Of a stretch of 64,000 bases of DNA, positions 8,699 through 17,875 are shown piece after piece. The notes below the pieces were generated by a model. It ran no database searches. It saw only the letters and a list, made by a program, of their open reading frames with translations, and was not told where the DNA came from. This DNA is from Chitinophagaceae bacterium (GTDB lineage Bacteria; Bacteroidota; Bacteroidia; Chitinophagales; Chitinophagaceae). The number at the start of each line of letters is the position of its first letter. Position 1 is the first letter of the stretch. Both the position numbers and the translations under genes were made by a program. The stretch is from contig JAHBTK010000007.1 in assembly GCA_019638625.1 (NCBI GenBank), positions 62,001 to 126,000 on the forward strand, given 5' to 3'.

Positions 8699-8917
8699 AT
8701 GAATGACGTAAAATTAAATAAGACAGAAGCCTACCGAGCTATGTTTATTTTTTTAGAGAACTTATATAGCTTAACAAATGATGACAGTTTAGGTGGATTT
8801 TTAGGTTCAATGCAATTACTTAGTGATGGTAGCCCAGCTGATCCGGCCTATTGGGCTGACTGGGAAAGAGCAGTTAGTACGGCATTAAATCAATCTCAAT
8901 CTAGCCTCGATCGGTAG
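8699..8917 (+). CDS. Small acidic protein of unknown function
   Basis: A 72-residue soluble protein starting at the ATG at 8699. The open frame reaches back to 8630, but that upstream part is made of the dispersed repeat and is unlikely to be coding. Visible features are KTEAYRAMFIFLENLY, a predicted amphipathic helix, then LGGFLGSMQLLSDG and PADPAYWADWERAV, a Trp- and Asp-rich stretch. The size and composition recall small immunity-type proteins, but I cannot place it in a named family. It is AT-rich and stands in an accessory stretch without an obvious toxin partner. Confidence 0.55.
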   Translation: MNDVKLNKTEAYRAMFIFLENLYSLTNDDSLGGFLGSMQLLSDGSPADPAYWADWERAVSTALNQSQSSLDR

Positions 8918-8989
8918 TGTATCAGATTATCCACCAAGCAAAAAACATTTGCCTTTCAAAGAATGAAACGCAATTGGAAAGAGTTGTCT

Positions 8990-9011
8990 CCCCTCTCCGG
9001 CCGGAGAGGGG
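8990..9011. repeat. Perfect 22-bp palindrome
   Basis: CCCCTCTCCGG (8990-9000) is followed directly by its exact reverse complement (9001-9011), and then by GTTGGGGTGAGG. Such CCCCTCTCC/GGAGAGGGG units are a frequent intergenic palindrome type. A smaller one, GGGTTC-G-GAACCC, lies at about 9106-9118. The rest of 8918-9249 holds no gene I can support. Confidence 0.6.
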
Positions 9012-9195
9012 TTGGGGTGAGGCGAAACGAGGGCAGTAGAGGTTTTTCACACTTTCCCCGGACAACAGTGGTTTTTACCTGCGCATTTTCTGCAACCCGC
9101 TACCTAGGGTTCGGAACCCCAGCCCTTTCTTTTTGGTTCCACACAGTTCCGCTTCGTGCAGCATTCTTTATCAGGAACCAAGCTGTTACCATAAC

Positions 9196-9225
9196 TAAAA
9201 ACAGGGCGACTGCATAGCGCCCTGT
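9196..9225 (-). terminator. Intrinsic terminator of the LEA-like lipoprotein gene
   Basis: The stem ACAGGGCG / CGCCCTGT (9201-9208 and 9218-9225) has a nine-base loop. Read on the minus strand it is followed by a T-run (9200-9196). It lies about 25 bases after the stop codon at 9250. Confidence 0.75.
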
Positions 9226-9249
9226 TTTCAGCTTCTTCGATCCAAAGAT

Positions 9250-9825
9250 TTATTCTGCTTTCTTCTTAATATCTTCTTTTATATCCTTTGCCTTTTCCTT
9301 CGCTTTGTCCGCACCTTCTTTTATGGCTTCCTTCGTATCCCTGGCTCCTTCTTTAATAGCTTCTCCGGCCTTTTGTGCTTTGTCTTTTGCCGCATCACCT
9401 ACCTGCTCTGCTTTCTCCTTTACTGCTTCCGCTGCATTTTCTACACCCTCTTTTGTAGCATCCCAGGCGTTGGAAATGGCTCGTCCCGTTTTATCAAAAA
9501 ACTTACCCACTTTATTCACCTTTTCTCCTTCTTTTAGGGTAATTATTTTACCATCGGTGGATTTCACCTCTCCATTCACGGCAATCACCGTACCATCCTC
9601 CAGAGTAATGTCTTTCTCGGCAACCACCCAGTCTCCATCTTTGTACACCAGCAATTTACCTTCCTGAAAAGTTACATCTCCATCTGCCGCAACATATACT
9701 TCCTCATCCACAATTATGTTCTCCGAGGGAACAGTTGAGCCCGGTTCAGATTCTGTTTTTACTTTAGATTCTCCGCATGAGGCCAAAATGGCAATTGCCA
9801 GGCCCGGTATTAAAAGCTTTTTCAT
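9250..9825 (-). CDS. Lipoprotein with DUF6799-like and LEA-like regions
   Basis: A 191-residue lipoprotein with signal and lipobox at ILASC (Cys17). Residues about 45-105 form repeated short strands (DGDVTFQEGKLLVYKDGDW and similar, then EVKSTDGKIITLKEGE), like the small DUF6799-type repeats of Bacteroidota. From about residue 110 to the end the chain is almost entirely Ala/Lys/Glu with 11-residue periodicity (AAEAVKEKAEQVGDAAKDK and on), like late-embryogenesis-abundant or apolipophorin-type amphipathic helices. Such helices often protect membranes or proteins under desiccation or osmotic stress; that role is inferred here. It ends with a good intrinsic terminator. Confidence 0.8.
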   Translation of the reverse strand: MKKLLIPGLAIAILASCGESKVKTESEPGSTVPSENIIVDEEVYVAADGDVTFQEGKLLVYKDGDWVVAEKDITLEDGTVIAVNGEVKSTDGKIITLKEGEKVNKVGKFFDKTGRAISNAWDATKEGVENAAEAVKEKAEQVGDAAKDKAQKAGEAIKEGARDTKEAIKEGADKAKEKAKDIKEDIKKKAE

Positions 9826-10090
9826 TTTTGTAGTGTTTAATTGGTTAAGTGTTTTTGTCTTTCAACTATCCTGTTATGAAAAAACGGTGCCAGAATTTGT
9901 AACACGGGGATATTAACATTTCCGAAACACAGCAGTACCCGTGATTATTAACATATCCATAGCGTATTTATCTTCCGTGAAAAGAGTTCCGGCTTAAAAT
10001 GTAATCGGGAGAGAATCAGTTCACCAAGAATCTACCAGCCATCGGAATAAAAATAATGCCGGATATTTGTATTCATTCTAACAAAATATA

Positions 10091-10543
10091 ATGGATGATT
10101 TACAATATATGCGACAGGCGCTTATGGAAGCGCAGCGTGCATATGAAGCCGGGGAGGTGCCGGTAGGTGCCGTGGTGGTGATGCAGAACAGGATCATTGC
10201 CCGGGGACATAACCAGGTGGAAACCCTGAACGACCCTACGGCCCATGCGGAAATGATAGCGCTTACGTCTGCCTTCAGTTTCCTGGGAGGCAAATACCTG
10301 CCGGAGGCCAGTATTTATATTACGGTAGAGCCCTGTCTTATGTGTGCGGGAGCTTTGTATTGGAGCAAGATCGGCAGAATTGTTTTTGGTGCCTCTGATG
10401 AAAAGAACGGGAGCATCAGCAAGCCACCCTTCCGGGAGCATCCCACGGTCACCCCTTTTCATCCCAGGTCAATAGTTGTCAGGGGAGTGCTGGAAGAGGA
10501 ATGCGCCCTCCTGATGAAAAATTTCTTTAAAGAAAGAAGATAA
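10091..10543 (+). CDS. tadA: tRNA-specific adenosine deaminase TadA
   Basis: A 150-residue cytidine-deaminase-fold enzyme that converts adenosine-34 to inosine in the anticodon of tRNA-Arg(ACG). The zinc site is complete: HAEMIAL gives His52 and the proton-shuttling Glu54, and PCLMCAG gives Cys82 and Cys85. The length is normal for bacterial TadA. The ATG at 10091 is the natural start. It is convergent with the cytochrome-type gene ending at 10549, with only five bases between the two stops. Confidence 0.95.
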   Translation: MDDLQYMRQALMEAQRAYEAGEVPVGAVVVMQNRIIARGHNQVETLNDPTAHAEMIALTSAFSFLGGKYLPEASIYITVEPCLMCAGALYWSKIGRIVFGASDEKNGSISKPPFREHPTVTPFHPRSIVVRGVLEEECALLMKNFFKERR

Positions 10544-10548
10544 AACAA

Positions 10549-12699
10549 TTAATTTACTATTAACTCGCTGACAAATATCCATCCCGGCGGACGCTTGTCG
10601 TTAAGCCATACGGGAACAGCCGCCAGAGGCTTCGCATTTATCCTGATATATTTTAACTCCCGGGGCTCGAATTCCACTTTCAATTCCAACAAGGTAGAAA
10701 ATTCCCCTTTTTCTGCCGGCCGCGGAATAATTTTACCCAGCAGTTGCAGTTTATGCTCTTCCATTCCTCCCCATACTTCCATGTATTCCGGGGGGAAAAT
10801 ATACCTACCGATATTCTTCGCAGCAATCATCAAAACCGATTGCACTTTGGTTGGTTGATTAAATTGTACATAGTATGCGGCATTATTCTTCTGAAAACCG
10901 GCCCAGTCCCCGTTGCCCACATTATCAAAGCTGCCCAATTCCCCATCCGTTATATTGTCAATCGAGGGAGGTGTGTACCTGGATTCCGGCAACGCCGCAT
11001 ACCATACAGAGTCCGGGGTCACTCCTTTACGTATAAACGAAGCCTGAACCACGTTGCTTCCATACCACCCGGGTTTATCAGCTCTTGCTTTAATGGTTAC
11101 ATTACGGTTGATCTCCACCGGGCCGGTGTACAGCGTGCCGGTTACACTGTCCGGCTCTGTTCCATCCAATGTATATCTTATTTCTACACCTGCAAAAGGA
11201 TGTTTCAGCTCCAGTTGAATGCTGTTTTCAAATACACCCGGCGGATTTCTGATCACCGGTGGACTCAGGGCAATGATCTCCGTGCCATCATCTTTGTACC
11301 CGGATTCAATATTCACCTTTGCAAACCTGTTCCTGAGGCTTTTCAGTTGCACACTATCAACTTTTGTATCCCAGATAAACAGGGAGGAAAGGGAAGGCAT
11401 GTCCAACAACTTTTCTACCGTTTCTGCTGTTACAGCGGTACCTGAGAGAGAGAGCTCTTCCAGGTTTTTTAAAGCCGCCAGCGACGATGCCACCCCCGGA
11501 GAGACATCCGTATAATTCAGGTTGAGCTTTTTCAGGTTCTCCAGTTGCGTGATAATTTTTATGTCTTCATCCTTTACCGGCAGCCGGGAGAGATTCAGCT
11601 CCACAATCTGCTTTTTCAGTGGGAGGATCTCTTCCAGCGCTTTTTTGTCATATACGCTTCGCCCGTAAAAATTGGCTGCAAGGGCCGGAGTGTTTTTCCC
11701 CAGTGGCACAATGGTGCGGTAGTTGTTATTCAACGCCGCCACCTTTTTCTCGTCGGCAGCATCAAAATTATACAGCGGTGCAGTAGGTTTGTTGTCGTCC
11801 GATTGCAGAAACGCAGTAGCGGCTATACGGAAGGAGTCGGTTTCCGGCAAGCTGAACAGGCGCACCTCCGTGGCGGATCCTGATCGTATCCATTCAAGCA
11901 AAACAGCTTCCTCCGCTACCGACAGCTGCGGCTTGGAGGCCGGCGGCATATGCTTTTTATCCGCCATCGGCAAATGGATCCTTTCTATAAGCAAACTGAC
12001 ATCCGGTTGTCCCGGGATGAACAGCGGTCCGGATTTCCCTCCTTTCAGCACCCCTTTCAGATCGTCCAGCAATAACTCGCCTTTTACACTGGAGGCTCCG
12101 TGACAGCTTACACATTTCTTTTCGAGGATCGGCTGGATCACATCGGCAAAAATTATTGCTTCTTCGGGCGCTACTTTTTTTATCTCCCTGCTTTTTACAG
12201 GCGCCAGCACGTAATCCTCACCGTGGGTTAAATTCGCCCCCCAATGCCCTGTAAGTATAATAACCGCGGTGGTCACAATTGTAAACAGCTTAGCGGGCAA
12301 CTTATATTTTTTGAAAAAAGCGTGGTAGGAATAAAACAGAAAGCCCAAAACAGCTACTCCGACACCTCCCCATTTGTGCCACTGCAACACATTTCCCGAC
12401 CGGCCGTCTTCCATTGACAGCAGCATTCCCATAATGGCGGTTACAGATGCCGACAAGGCTGCCGCCAACCGGAGAATATCCGCCCACACGCCGTCTTCCT
12501 GCTTACTAACGGGAACCCATACCGTAAAAAAAGAGAGGAGCAACAGCACAATGGGAAAATGCAAAAACATGGGGTGCATTCTTCCGGCAACAGCCAGCCA
12601 GGAGGGGATTTCTATAAACACCTCAAAAACCACCAGGAACAGCAAAAATATCATGCTGCCAAATAATATCCCCGATCCCGTTTTCTTTATCCGCTCCAT
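10549..12699 (-). CDS. DUF2231 membrane protein with cytochrome c, LRR and discoidin-like parts
   Basis: A 716-residue mosaic protein. Residues 1-155 hold about five hydrophobic helices of the DUF2231 type (AGRMHPMFLHFPIV). The next domain is a planctomycete-type cytochrome c with haem motif CVSCH (196-200) and a MPP-type distal segment. Residues about 350-470 are short leucine-rich repeats (LENLKKLNLNYTDVSP and on). A chitobiase-like beta domain (YTLDGTEPDS) follows, and the end resembles an F5/8 carbohydrate-binding fold (LKYIRINAK). It is likely anchored in the inner membrane with its cytochrome in the periplasm. It is last in the operon that starts at 17613, and probably takes part in electron transfer. 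Confidence 0.85.
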   Translation of the reverse strand: MERIKKTGSGILFGSMIFLLFLVVFEVFIEIPSWLAVAGRMHPMFLHFPIVLLLLSFFTVWVPVSKQEDGVWADILRLAAALSASVTAIMGMLLSMEDGRSGNVLQWHKWGGVGVAVLGFLFYSYHAFFKKYKLPAKLFTIVTTAVIILTGHWGANLTHGEDYVLAPVKSREIKKVAPEEAIIFADVIQPILEKKCVSCHGASSVKGELLLDDLKGVLKGGKSGPLFIPGQPDVSLLIERIHLPMADKKHMPPASKPQLSVAEEAVLLEWIRSGSATEVRLFSLPETDSFRIAATAFLQSDDNKPTAPLYNFDAADEKKVAALNNNYRTIVPLGKNTPALAANFYGRSVYDKKALEEILPLKKQIVELNLSRLPVKDEDIKIITQLENLKKLNLNYTDVSPGVASSLAALKNLEELSLSGTAVTAETVEKLLDMPSLSSLFIWDTKVDSVQLKSLRNRFAKVNIESGYKDDGTEIIALSPPVIRNPPGVFENSIQLELKHPFAGVEIRYTLDGTEPDSVTGTLYTGPVEINRNVTIKARADKPGWYGSNVVQASFIRKGVTPDSVWYAALPESRYTPPSIDNITDGELGSFDNVGNGDWAGFQKNNAAYYVQFNQPTKVQSVLMIAAKNIGRYIFPPEYMEVWGGMEEHKLQLLGKIIPRPAEKGEFSTLLELKVEFEPRELKYIRINAKPLAAVPVWLNDKRPPGWIFVSELIVN

Positions 12700-12774
12700 C
12701 TGTTATACTCTTATGTGTATGGCAAATTCCGGAATGAACTATAGCATCCCGGATAAGGTTGAGTCATCTTCTGT

Positions 12775-13800
12775 TTAAACTCTTGTAAATTTGTAAGGGT
12801 ATACTTTTCCTGATGCCCACTGTGCTACATATATGTTCTCCTCATCATCTACGCATACATCATGCGGATGCGTAAATATTTTTTCCGCCTGGTGCATCGG
12901 CTCTAATTTTCCGTCCTTATATACCGGCGCGGCGCCGCCGATATTGGATACTACCCTGTTGGTTTTGTCCAGGATGGTTACAAAACCACTGCCTTCATTC
13001 TGTAAATCCGGCGAGCGCAGAACAGCAGCATATAAATAATCTCCTTTAATAACCGGACGGCACACACAGGCGCCGGGCAACGCTATTGTTTCCAGGTATT
13101 TTCCGTCGAGGGAAAACCGCTTGAAGCAGGTGCGTGTTCTGTCGGTCACCAGCAAACTGGGCCTCCCATATCTTTTGTCTACCGTGATGCCGTGAGCATT
13201 ATCCAGGTTCGCATTGGAATCTCCCCTGCCGCCAAAAAAATTTTTTATTTTCCCATGCTCATCATAGTGAATGATATATTGGGCGCCATATCCATCGGCT
13301 ATATAAAACTCTCCGTTATCCAGGATAGTGGTTTCAGTAGGCACAAAAGCCTCTGCTTTCTCGTACACACCGGTTTCTTTAGGATAATCTATCGTCAGCA
13401 GAATTTTACCATCGAGCGTGGTCTTATACACCTGGTGCCTGTTGTTATCGGTAATGAAGAGGTATTCCTCTCCGCCGGCCGATTGCAGGCTTAATCCGTG
13501 AGCGCCGGGAAAATCGTGCCCCCAGCTCCCCTTGAGTTTGCCTTTTTTATCGTAAATGAGTATGTTATTTTTCGTTTCATTGGTCAGTAAAAAAATGCGA
13601 CCTTTTTTATCCTGCACCATTTCGTGACAGTCTTTTACCGGGTACTGGTCGGCGTTGAGTGTTCCCCAGGCTTTGTTCATGCTGTACCGCATATTGTTGT
13701 GTCCGTAAACAGGATCATTTGTTCTGGCAAACATATCCCTCGCTATACTAAATCCCGCCACCGTGAGTGAGGCCTTTTGAATAAAACTTCTTCTTTTCAT
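12775..13800 (-). CDS. Secreted NHL-repeat six-bladed beta-propeller
   Basis: A 341-residue protein whose N-terminus reads MKRRSFIQKASLTVAGF, a twin-arginine-like export signal. The body consists of propeller blades of the NHL kind: DKKGKLKGSWGHDFPGAHGLSL, LDNGEFYIADGYGAQYI, and near the C-terminus FTHPHDVCVDDEENIYVAQW. Many relatives are peptidyl-glycine lyase-like or lactonase-like, but no catalytic set can be assigned here. It lies 38 bases after the DUF1501 gene and 75 bases before the DUF2231 gene, so it belongs to the same operon. It may bind or process a sugar-derived ligand. Confidence 0.85.
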   Translation of the reverse strand: MKRRSFIQKASLTVAGFSIARDMFARTNDPVYGHNNMRYSMNKAWGTLNADQYPVKDCHEMVQDKKGRIFLLTNETKNNILIYDKKGKLKGSWGHDFPGAHGLSLQSAGGEEYLFITDNNRHQVYKTTLDGKILLTIDYPKETGVYEKAEAFVPTETTILDNGEFYIADGYGAQYIIHYDEHGKIKNFFGGRGDSNANLDNAHGITVDKRYGRPSLLVTDRTRTCFKRFSLDGKYLETIALPGACVCRPVIKGDYLYAAVLRSPDLQNEGSGFVTILDKTNRVVSNIGGAAPVYKDGKLEPMHQAEKIFTHPHDVCVDDEENIYVAQWASGKVYPYKFTRV

Positions 13801-13838
13801 ATTGAGCGTTAATGATTTTAAAGACTATGGATGATCTG

Positions 13839-15293
13839 CTACGCAATCAAATCCTTTACCACATGACCCGCTACATCAGTAAGCCGGTACCGGCGCCCCT
13901 GGAAGCGGTAAGTCAATCTTTCGTGATCAAATCCCAACTGGTGTAAAATAGTGGCATGAAAATCGTTGATGTGCACCGGGTTTTGCACAATATTATATCC
14001 AAACTCATCTGTTTCGCCATATACCATTCCCGGTTTGATACCGCCACCGGCCATCCATACCGTGAAGCAACGCGGATGATGGTCCCTTCCGTAATTGTCA
14101 ACGTTGAAATTTCCCTGGCAATAATTGGTCCTGCCGAATTCCCCACCCCATATTACCAATGTTTCGTCCAGCAAGCCTCTTTGTTTCAGGTCGGTGATCA
14201 AAGCAGCGGATGCCTGGTCCACATCCTTTGCCTGCCCACGCATTTCATTGGGCAGGTTGCCATGCTGGTCCCATCCCTGGTGATACAACTGTATAAAGCG
14301 GACACCGTTTTCTGACAGCTTACGCGCCAGCAGACAGTTGGCTGCATAGGTGCCGGGCACCAGGCAATCTGATCCGTAAAGTTTCACGATATCATCCGGC
14401 TCCTTGGAAACATCCATAATTTCAGGAACGGCTGTTTGCATACGGTAAGCCATTTCGTACTGTTGTATACGGGTAGCTATCTCAGGGTCGCCAAAATCAT
14501 TATACTGCATTTCATTCAGGGCTGCCACCTTATCCAGCATCCTTCGCCTCGACTCTCTGTCCATTCCTTCAGGATCCTGCAGGTAAAGTATCGGGTTTTC
14601 ACCACTGCTGAACTGCACCCCCTGGTGAATGGAATCCAGAAACCCGTTAGACCATAACTTGGAGTAAACTCCCTGGCCATTTCCCTTGCCGCGGGACAGC
14701 AATACGCAGAAGGCGGGGAGGTTTTTATTTTCGGTACCCAATCCGTAGCTCACCCACGCACCCATGCTGGGCCGGTTGCCCTGCTGTGCGCCTGTCTGGA
14801 AGAAAGTAAGTGCCGGATCGTGGTTAATAGCTTCCGTATGCAGTGTTTTTACAATACAAAGGTCGTCCACAATTTTTGCCATATGCGGAAACACTTCGCT
14901 TACCCATGCACCGGACTGCCCATACTGCTGAAACCCATAGTAGGATCCCACCAGGGGAAAAGAAGTTTGCCCTGAGGTCATACCTGTAAGCCGCTGACCG
15001 TTCCTGATGGACTCCGGTAAATCCTGTCCCATCATCTTGTTGAGCATCGGTTTATAGTCAAAGGACTCCAACTGCGATGGGGCGCCATTCTGAAACAGGT
15101 ATATGACTCTTTTTGCTTTGGGTGCAAAATGCGGTACTCCCGGTATAAAAGAGCTCTCATCACCACCACCTCTCCTGAAAAGGTCGGGGATCAATAGCGA
15201 ACCCAACGCCATGCTTCCGATACCAATGCTCAAGCGCGATAAAAACTTACGCCTGTTTACATTGAGCCCATGTTGTAATATTTCTTTCTCCAT
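13839..15293 (-). CDS. DUF1501 protein, Tat-exported (alkaline-phosphatase-like fold)
   Basis: A 484-residue DUF1501 protein. The signal has a clear twin-arginine motif, NRRKFLSRLS (about residues 13-22), followed by a hydrophobic stretch. Family motifs present include YLFQNGAPSQLESFDYKP, THxxxNHDPALTFFQTG, and the C-terminal LVIWGGEFGRTNYCQG with GRDHHPRCFTVWMAGGGIKPG. The fold is that of sulfatases and alkaline phosphatases; the activity is not established for the family. It starts four bases after the DUF1553 gene ends, so the two are translated as a pair, the arrangement known from Planctomycetes. Confidence 0.9.
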   Translation of the reverse strand: MEKEILQHGLNVNRRKFLSRLSIGIGSMALGSLLIPDLFRRGGGDESSFIPGVPHFAPKAKRVIYLFQNGAPSQLESFDYKPMLNKMMGQDLPESIRNGQRLTGMTSGQTSFPLVGSYYGFQQYGQSGAWVSEVFPHMAKIVDDLCIVKTLHTEAINHDPALTFFQTGAQQGNRPSMGAWVSYGLGTENKNLPAFCVLLSRGKGNGQGVYSKLWSNGFLDSIHQGVQFSSGENPILYLQDPEGMDRESRRRMLDKVAALNEMQYNDFGDPEIATRIQQYEMAYRMQTAVPEIMDVSKEPDDIVKLYGSDCLVPGTYAANCLLARKLSENGVRFIQLYHQGWDQHGNLPNEMRGQAKDVDQASAALITDLKQRGLLDETLVIWGGEFGRTNYCQGNFNVDNYGRDHHPRCFTVWMAGGGIKPGMVYGETDEFGYNIVQNPVHINDFHATILHQLGFDHERLTYRFQGRRYRLTDVAGHVVKDLIA

Positions 15294-15297
15294 ACCG

Positions 15298-17613
15298 TTA
15301 CGTTTTTGTTATGGCTTCATCCATATTGTATATCACCTGCATCACGGTTGCCATCGCTGCAAATTCCGGCGTGGCGCCATTCTGCGGCTTATATTCACCC
15401 ACCCGTATTGTTTTTTCAATATTGGCAGAGTAGGTGGTAAAATATTGTTGCTGCTCCCTGTAGTACTGCATCAGCAAATCCAGTTCCTGCGTTGACGGAT
15501 GCCGGTTGACAATTCTCATAAACGCATTCCTGATGGCTGCTTCCGCATCCTCTTTTTTTGACAGCAGTTTATCTGCCAGTGCGATGGATGACTCCAGCAC
15601 CGTGGGATCGTTCATCATGATCAATGCCTGCAGGGGTGTATTGGTACTGCTGCGCTTCACTTCGCACTGATCGCGGTTGCTGGCGTCAAATATCATCATG
15701 CTGGGTGGCGGCACCGTTCTTTTTATAAAAGTGTACATCCCCCTGCGATGGAGTTTATCTCCCTTATCCTGTTTGTATGTTGCCAGCAAACCTCTTCCGG
15801 AAGTTGCCAGTTCCCACAGCCCCGGCGGCTGATATGGTTTCACACTGGGACCGCCTATAATGGGTTGCAGCAATCCACTGCTTGACAATACCAGGTCCCG
15901 CACCATCTCCGCGTTCATCCGAATGCGCGGGGAATAGGACAGGTAAATATTTTCCGGATCAGCTTTTTGTTTTTCGGGACTTATTGCAGAAGACTGACGG
16001 TAAGTAGCAGACGCATAGATCTGCTTCACCAACCGTTTGATGTCCCATCCGTTATCACGAAAATCGGCGGCAAGCCAGTCCAGTAGTTGCGGGTGGGTAG
16101 GCAACTCGCCCTGCATACCAAAGTCGTTGGAAGACTTCACAAGCCCGGTACCAAATACCTCCTGCCATATACGGTTCACAAATACTCTTGCCGTGAGTGG
16201 GTTTTTTTTATCGAACAGCCATTTGGAAAGTCCTAACCGGTTTTTGGGAAGGCTATCGGGAAACGGCAAAATAGATTCAGGAGTTCCGGCGGTCACTTCC
16301 TCTCCATGCTGATCGTATACTCCTCTCAACAACACATAAGTCTTCCTGAGTGTATCCAGGTCCTTCATTACTGATACCTGTAATTTGTGGGTATCTGCCC
16401 GGTTCATAAAATTCAGGACCCCTTCCAGATCCTCTCTTGTAATGTCCATTCGCGGGTTCTTGGCAAAAGTTTCCTGTCCGCCAACAGTAGATTCCAGCCC
16501 TACTTCCGCGATGTTGTTGAAAAAAGCAGAGAGTTGAAAATACTCTTTTTGAGAAAAGGGGTCATACTTATGATCATGGCATTTGGCACATTCCATAGTA
16601 ACGCCCAGCAGCGCGGTACCTAATGTATTGGTGCGGTCGGAAACATATTCCACCCTGTATTCTTCATCTATCACTCCACCCTCTTCCGTAATCTTGTGAT
16701 TGCGGTTAAAGCCTGTAGCCAATATCTGTTCCCTGGTGGCATTAGGCAGGAGGTCGCCGGCCAACTGCCAGGTGATGAACTGATCGTAAGGAATATTTTT
16801 ATTGAATGCATGGATCACCCAGTCGCGCCACGGCCATTGCGTACGGTAGTTATCGTCCTGGTATCCGTGGGAATCTGCATAGCGGGCCACATCCAGCCAG
16901 GGAATTGCCATGCGTTCCCCGTAGGTTGGCCGGCTCAGCAATTCATCTATTTTCTTTTCGTAGGCATCCGCCGCCTTGTCTGCCAGGAAACTATCAATTT
17001 CCTCCGGAGTAGGGGGCAGCCCCGTAATATCCAGGCTGATCCGGCGAAGTAATCTCTCTTTATCAGCTTCCGGATTGGGCTTTAAGCCATGTTGCTCTAT
17101 TTTCCTCAACACGAAATAGTCTATTTCATTCCTGGGCCAATCGTTATTTTTTACTTTTGGCAGATCAGGGGATACAGGCGGCACAAACGCCCAATGCGGT
17201 TCATATTTTGCTCCCTGCTCTATCCATTTTTTTATAATTGCTACTTCCCCCGGAGTGAGAGCAGGCAGGTTGCTGGATACCGGTGGCATCAGCACAGCCG
17301 TATCAGTAGCACTGATGCGGTGGTAAACTTCTGATTTTCCGGGGTTGCCGGGTACCAGCGCAAAAGCCTCCGGATTGTCTTTGAGAGCGCTATAAGCATC
17401 TTTTTCAATATCCAGCCTTAAGCCGGCCTCTCTTTTATTGGCATCGGGACCATGGCAGGCATAACATTTGTCGGAAAGAATGGGACGTACCTGGAAGTTG
17501 TAGCTGATCGCTCCTCCTTCCCCCGTATGATCGCTGTCTGAATATTTCCTGAATAAGAAAAAGCCAGCTCCGGCAATCAGGCACAGCAAAAAAATCACGT
17601 AAATCTTTTTCAT
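15298..17613 (-). CDS. PSCyt1-DUF1549-DUF1553 cytochrome c protein
   Basis: A 771-residue protein from the ATG at 17613 (the frame extends to a TTG at 17637, but the ATG has a GGGAAAA ribosome site and begins a membrane anchor). After the anchor come a planctomycete cytochrome c domain with CYACH and GPDANKREAGLRLD, then DUF1549 (LLRRISLDITGLPPTPEE, YGERMAIPWLDVARYADSHG, CAKCHDHKYDPFSQ, a second CxxCH), then DUF1553 (FVNRIWQEVFGTGLVKSSNDFG, LLDWLAADFRDNGWDIKRLV). It is shorter than most relatives, as the insert between the two DUFs is brief. It is first gene of the operon and is probably a periplasmic electron carrier or oxidoreductase partner of the DUF1501 protein. Confidence 0.9.
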   Translation of the reverse strand: MKKIYVIFLLCLIAGAGFFLFRKYSDSDHTGEGGAISYNFQVRPILSDKCYACHGPDANKREAGLRLDIEKDAYSALKDNPEAFALVPGNPGKSEVYHRISATDTAVLMPPVSSNLPALTPGEVAIIKKWIEQGAKYEPHWAFVPPVSPDLPKVKNNDWPRNEIDYFVLRKIEQHGLKPNPEADKERLLRRISLDITGLPPTPEEIDSFLADKAADAYEKKIDELLSRPTYGERMAIPWLDVARYADSHGYQDDNYRTQWPWRDWVIHAFNKNIPYDQFITWQLAGDLLPNATREQILATGFNRNHKITEEGGVIDEEYRVEYVSDRTNTLGTALLGVTMECAKCHDHKYDPFSQKEYFQLSAFFNNIAEVGLESTVGGQETFAKNPRMDITREDLEGVLNFMNRADTHKLQVSVMKDLDTLRKTYVLLRGVYDQHGEEVTAGTPESILPFPDSLPKNRLGLSKWLFDKKNPLTARVFVNRIWQEVFGTGLVKSSNDFGMQGELPTHPQLLDWLAADFRDNGWDIKRLVKQIYASATYRQSSAISPEKQKADPENIYLSYSPRIRMNAEMVRDLVLSSSGLLQPIIGGPSVKPYQPPGLWELATSGRGLLATYKQDKGDKLHRRGMYTFIKRTVPPPSMMIFDASNRDQCEVKRSSTNTPLQALIMMNDPTVLESSIALADKLLSKKEDAEAAIRNAFMRIVNRHPSTQELDLLMQYYREQQQYFTTYSANIEKTIRVGEYKPQNGATPEFAAMATVMQVIYNMDEAITKT

Positions 17614-17820
17614 ACTTTTTTCCCGGTTTTCAGGCAAACAAGGGGCATATCGTTCATCTTCAGGTTATTAATTAAATTATATTACCCCGAAAATATATTT
17701 TCTTATCTCGCAGAAAAAACCTAATAAAGATAACGTTTTAAGCACGAATTAAGTTCAAATATATTCACAATAATTAGCCGTACTAAACGGAGTTTTACCT
17801 TTTTGATACTACATATTAAC

Positions 17821-17850
17821 AAAAAACAGGCGCCTCTTTTGGGGCGCCTG
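17821..17850 (-). terminator. Intrinsic terminator of nrdA
   Basis: Stem CAGGCGCC / GGCGCCTG (17827-17834 and 17843-17850) with an eight-base loop, followed on the minus strand by TTTTTT (17826-17821). It lies about 25 bases after the nrdA stop. Confidence 0.85.
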
Positions 17851-17875
17851 TCAAAATATTGATATAACTTTTTAT

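Noticed and set aside
8963..9217. Plus-strand ORF of 84 codons
   Set aside because: It spans the 22-bp palindrome and the terminator of the neighbouring gene, so it is non-coding.
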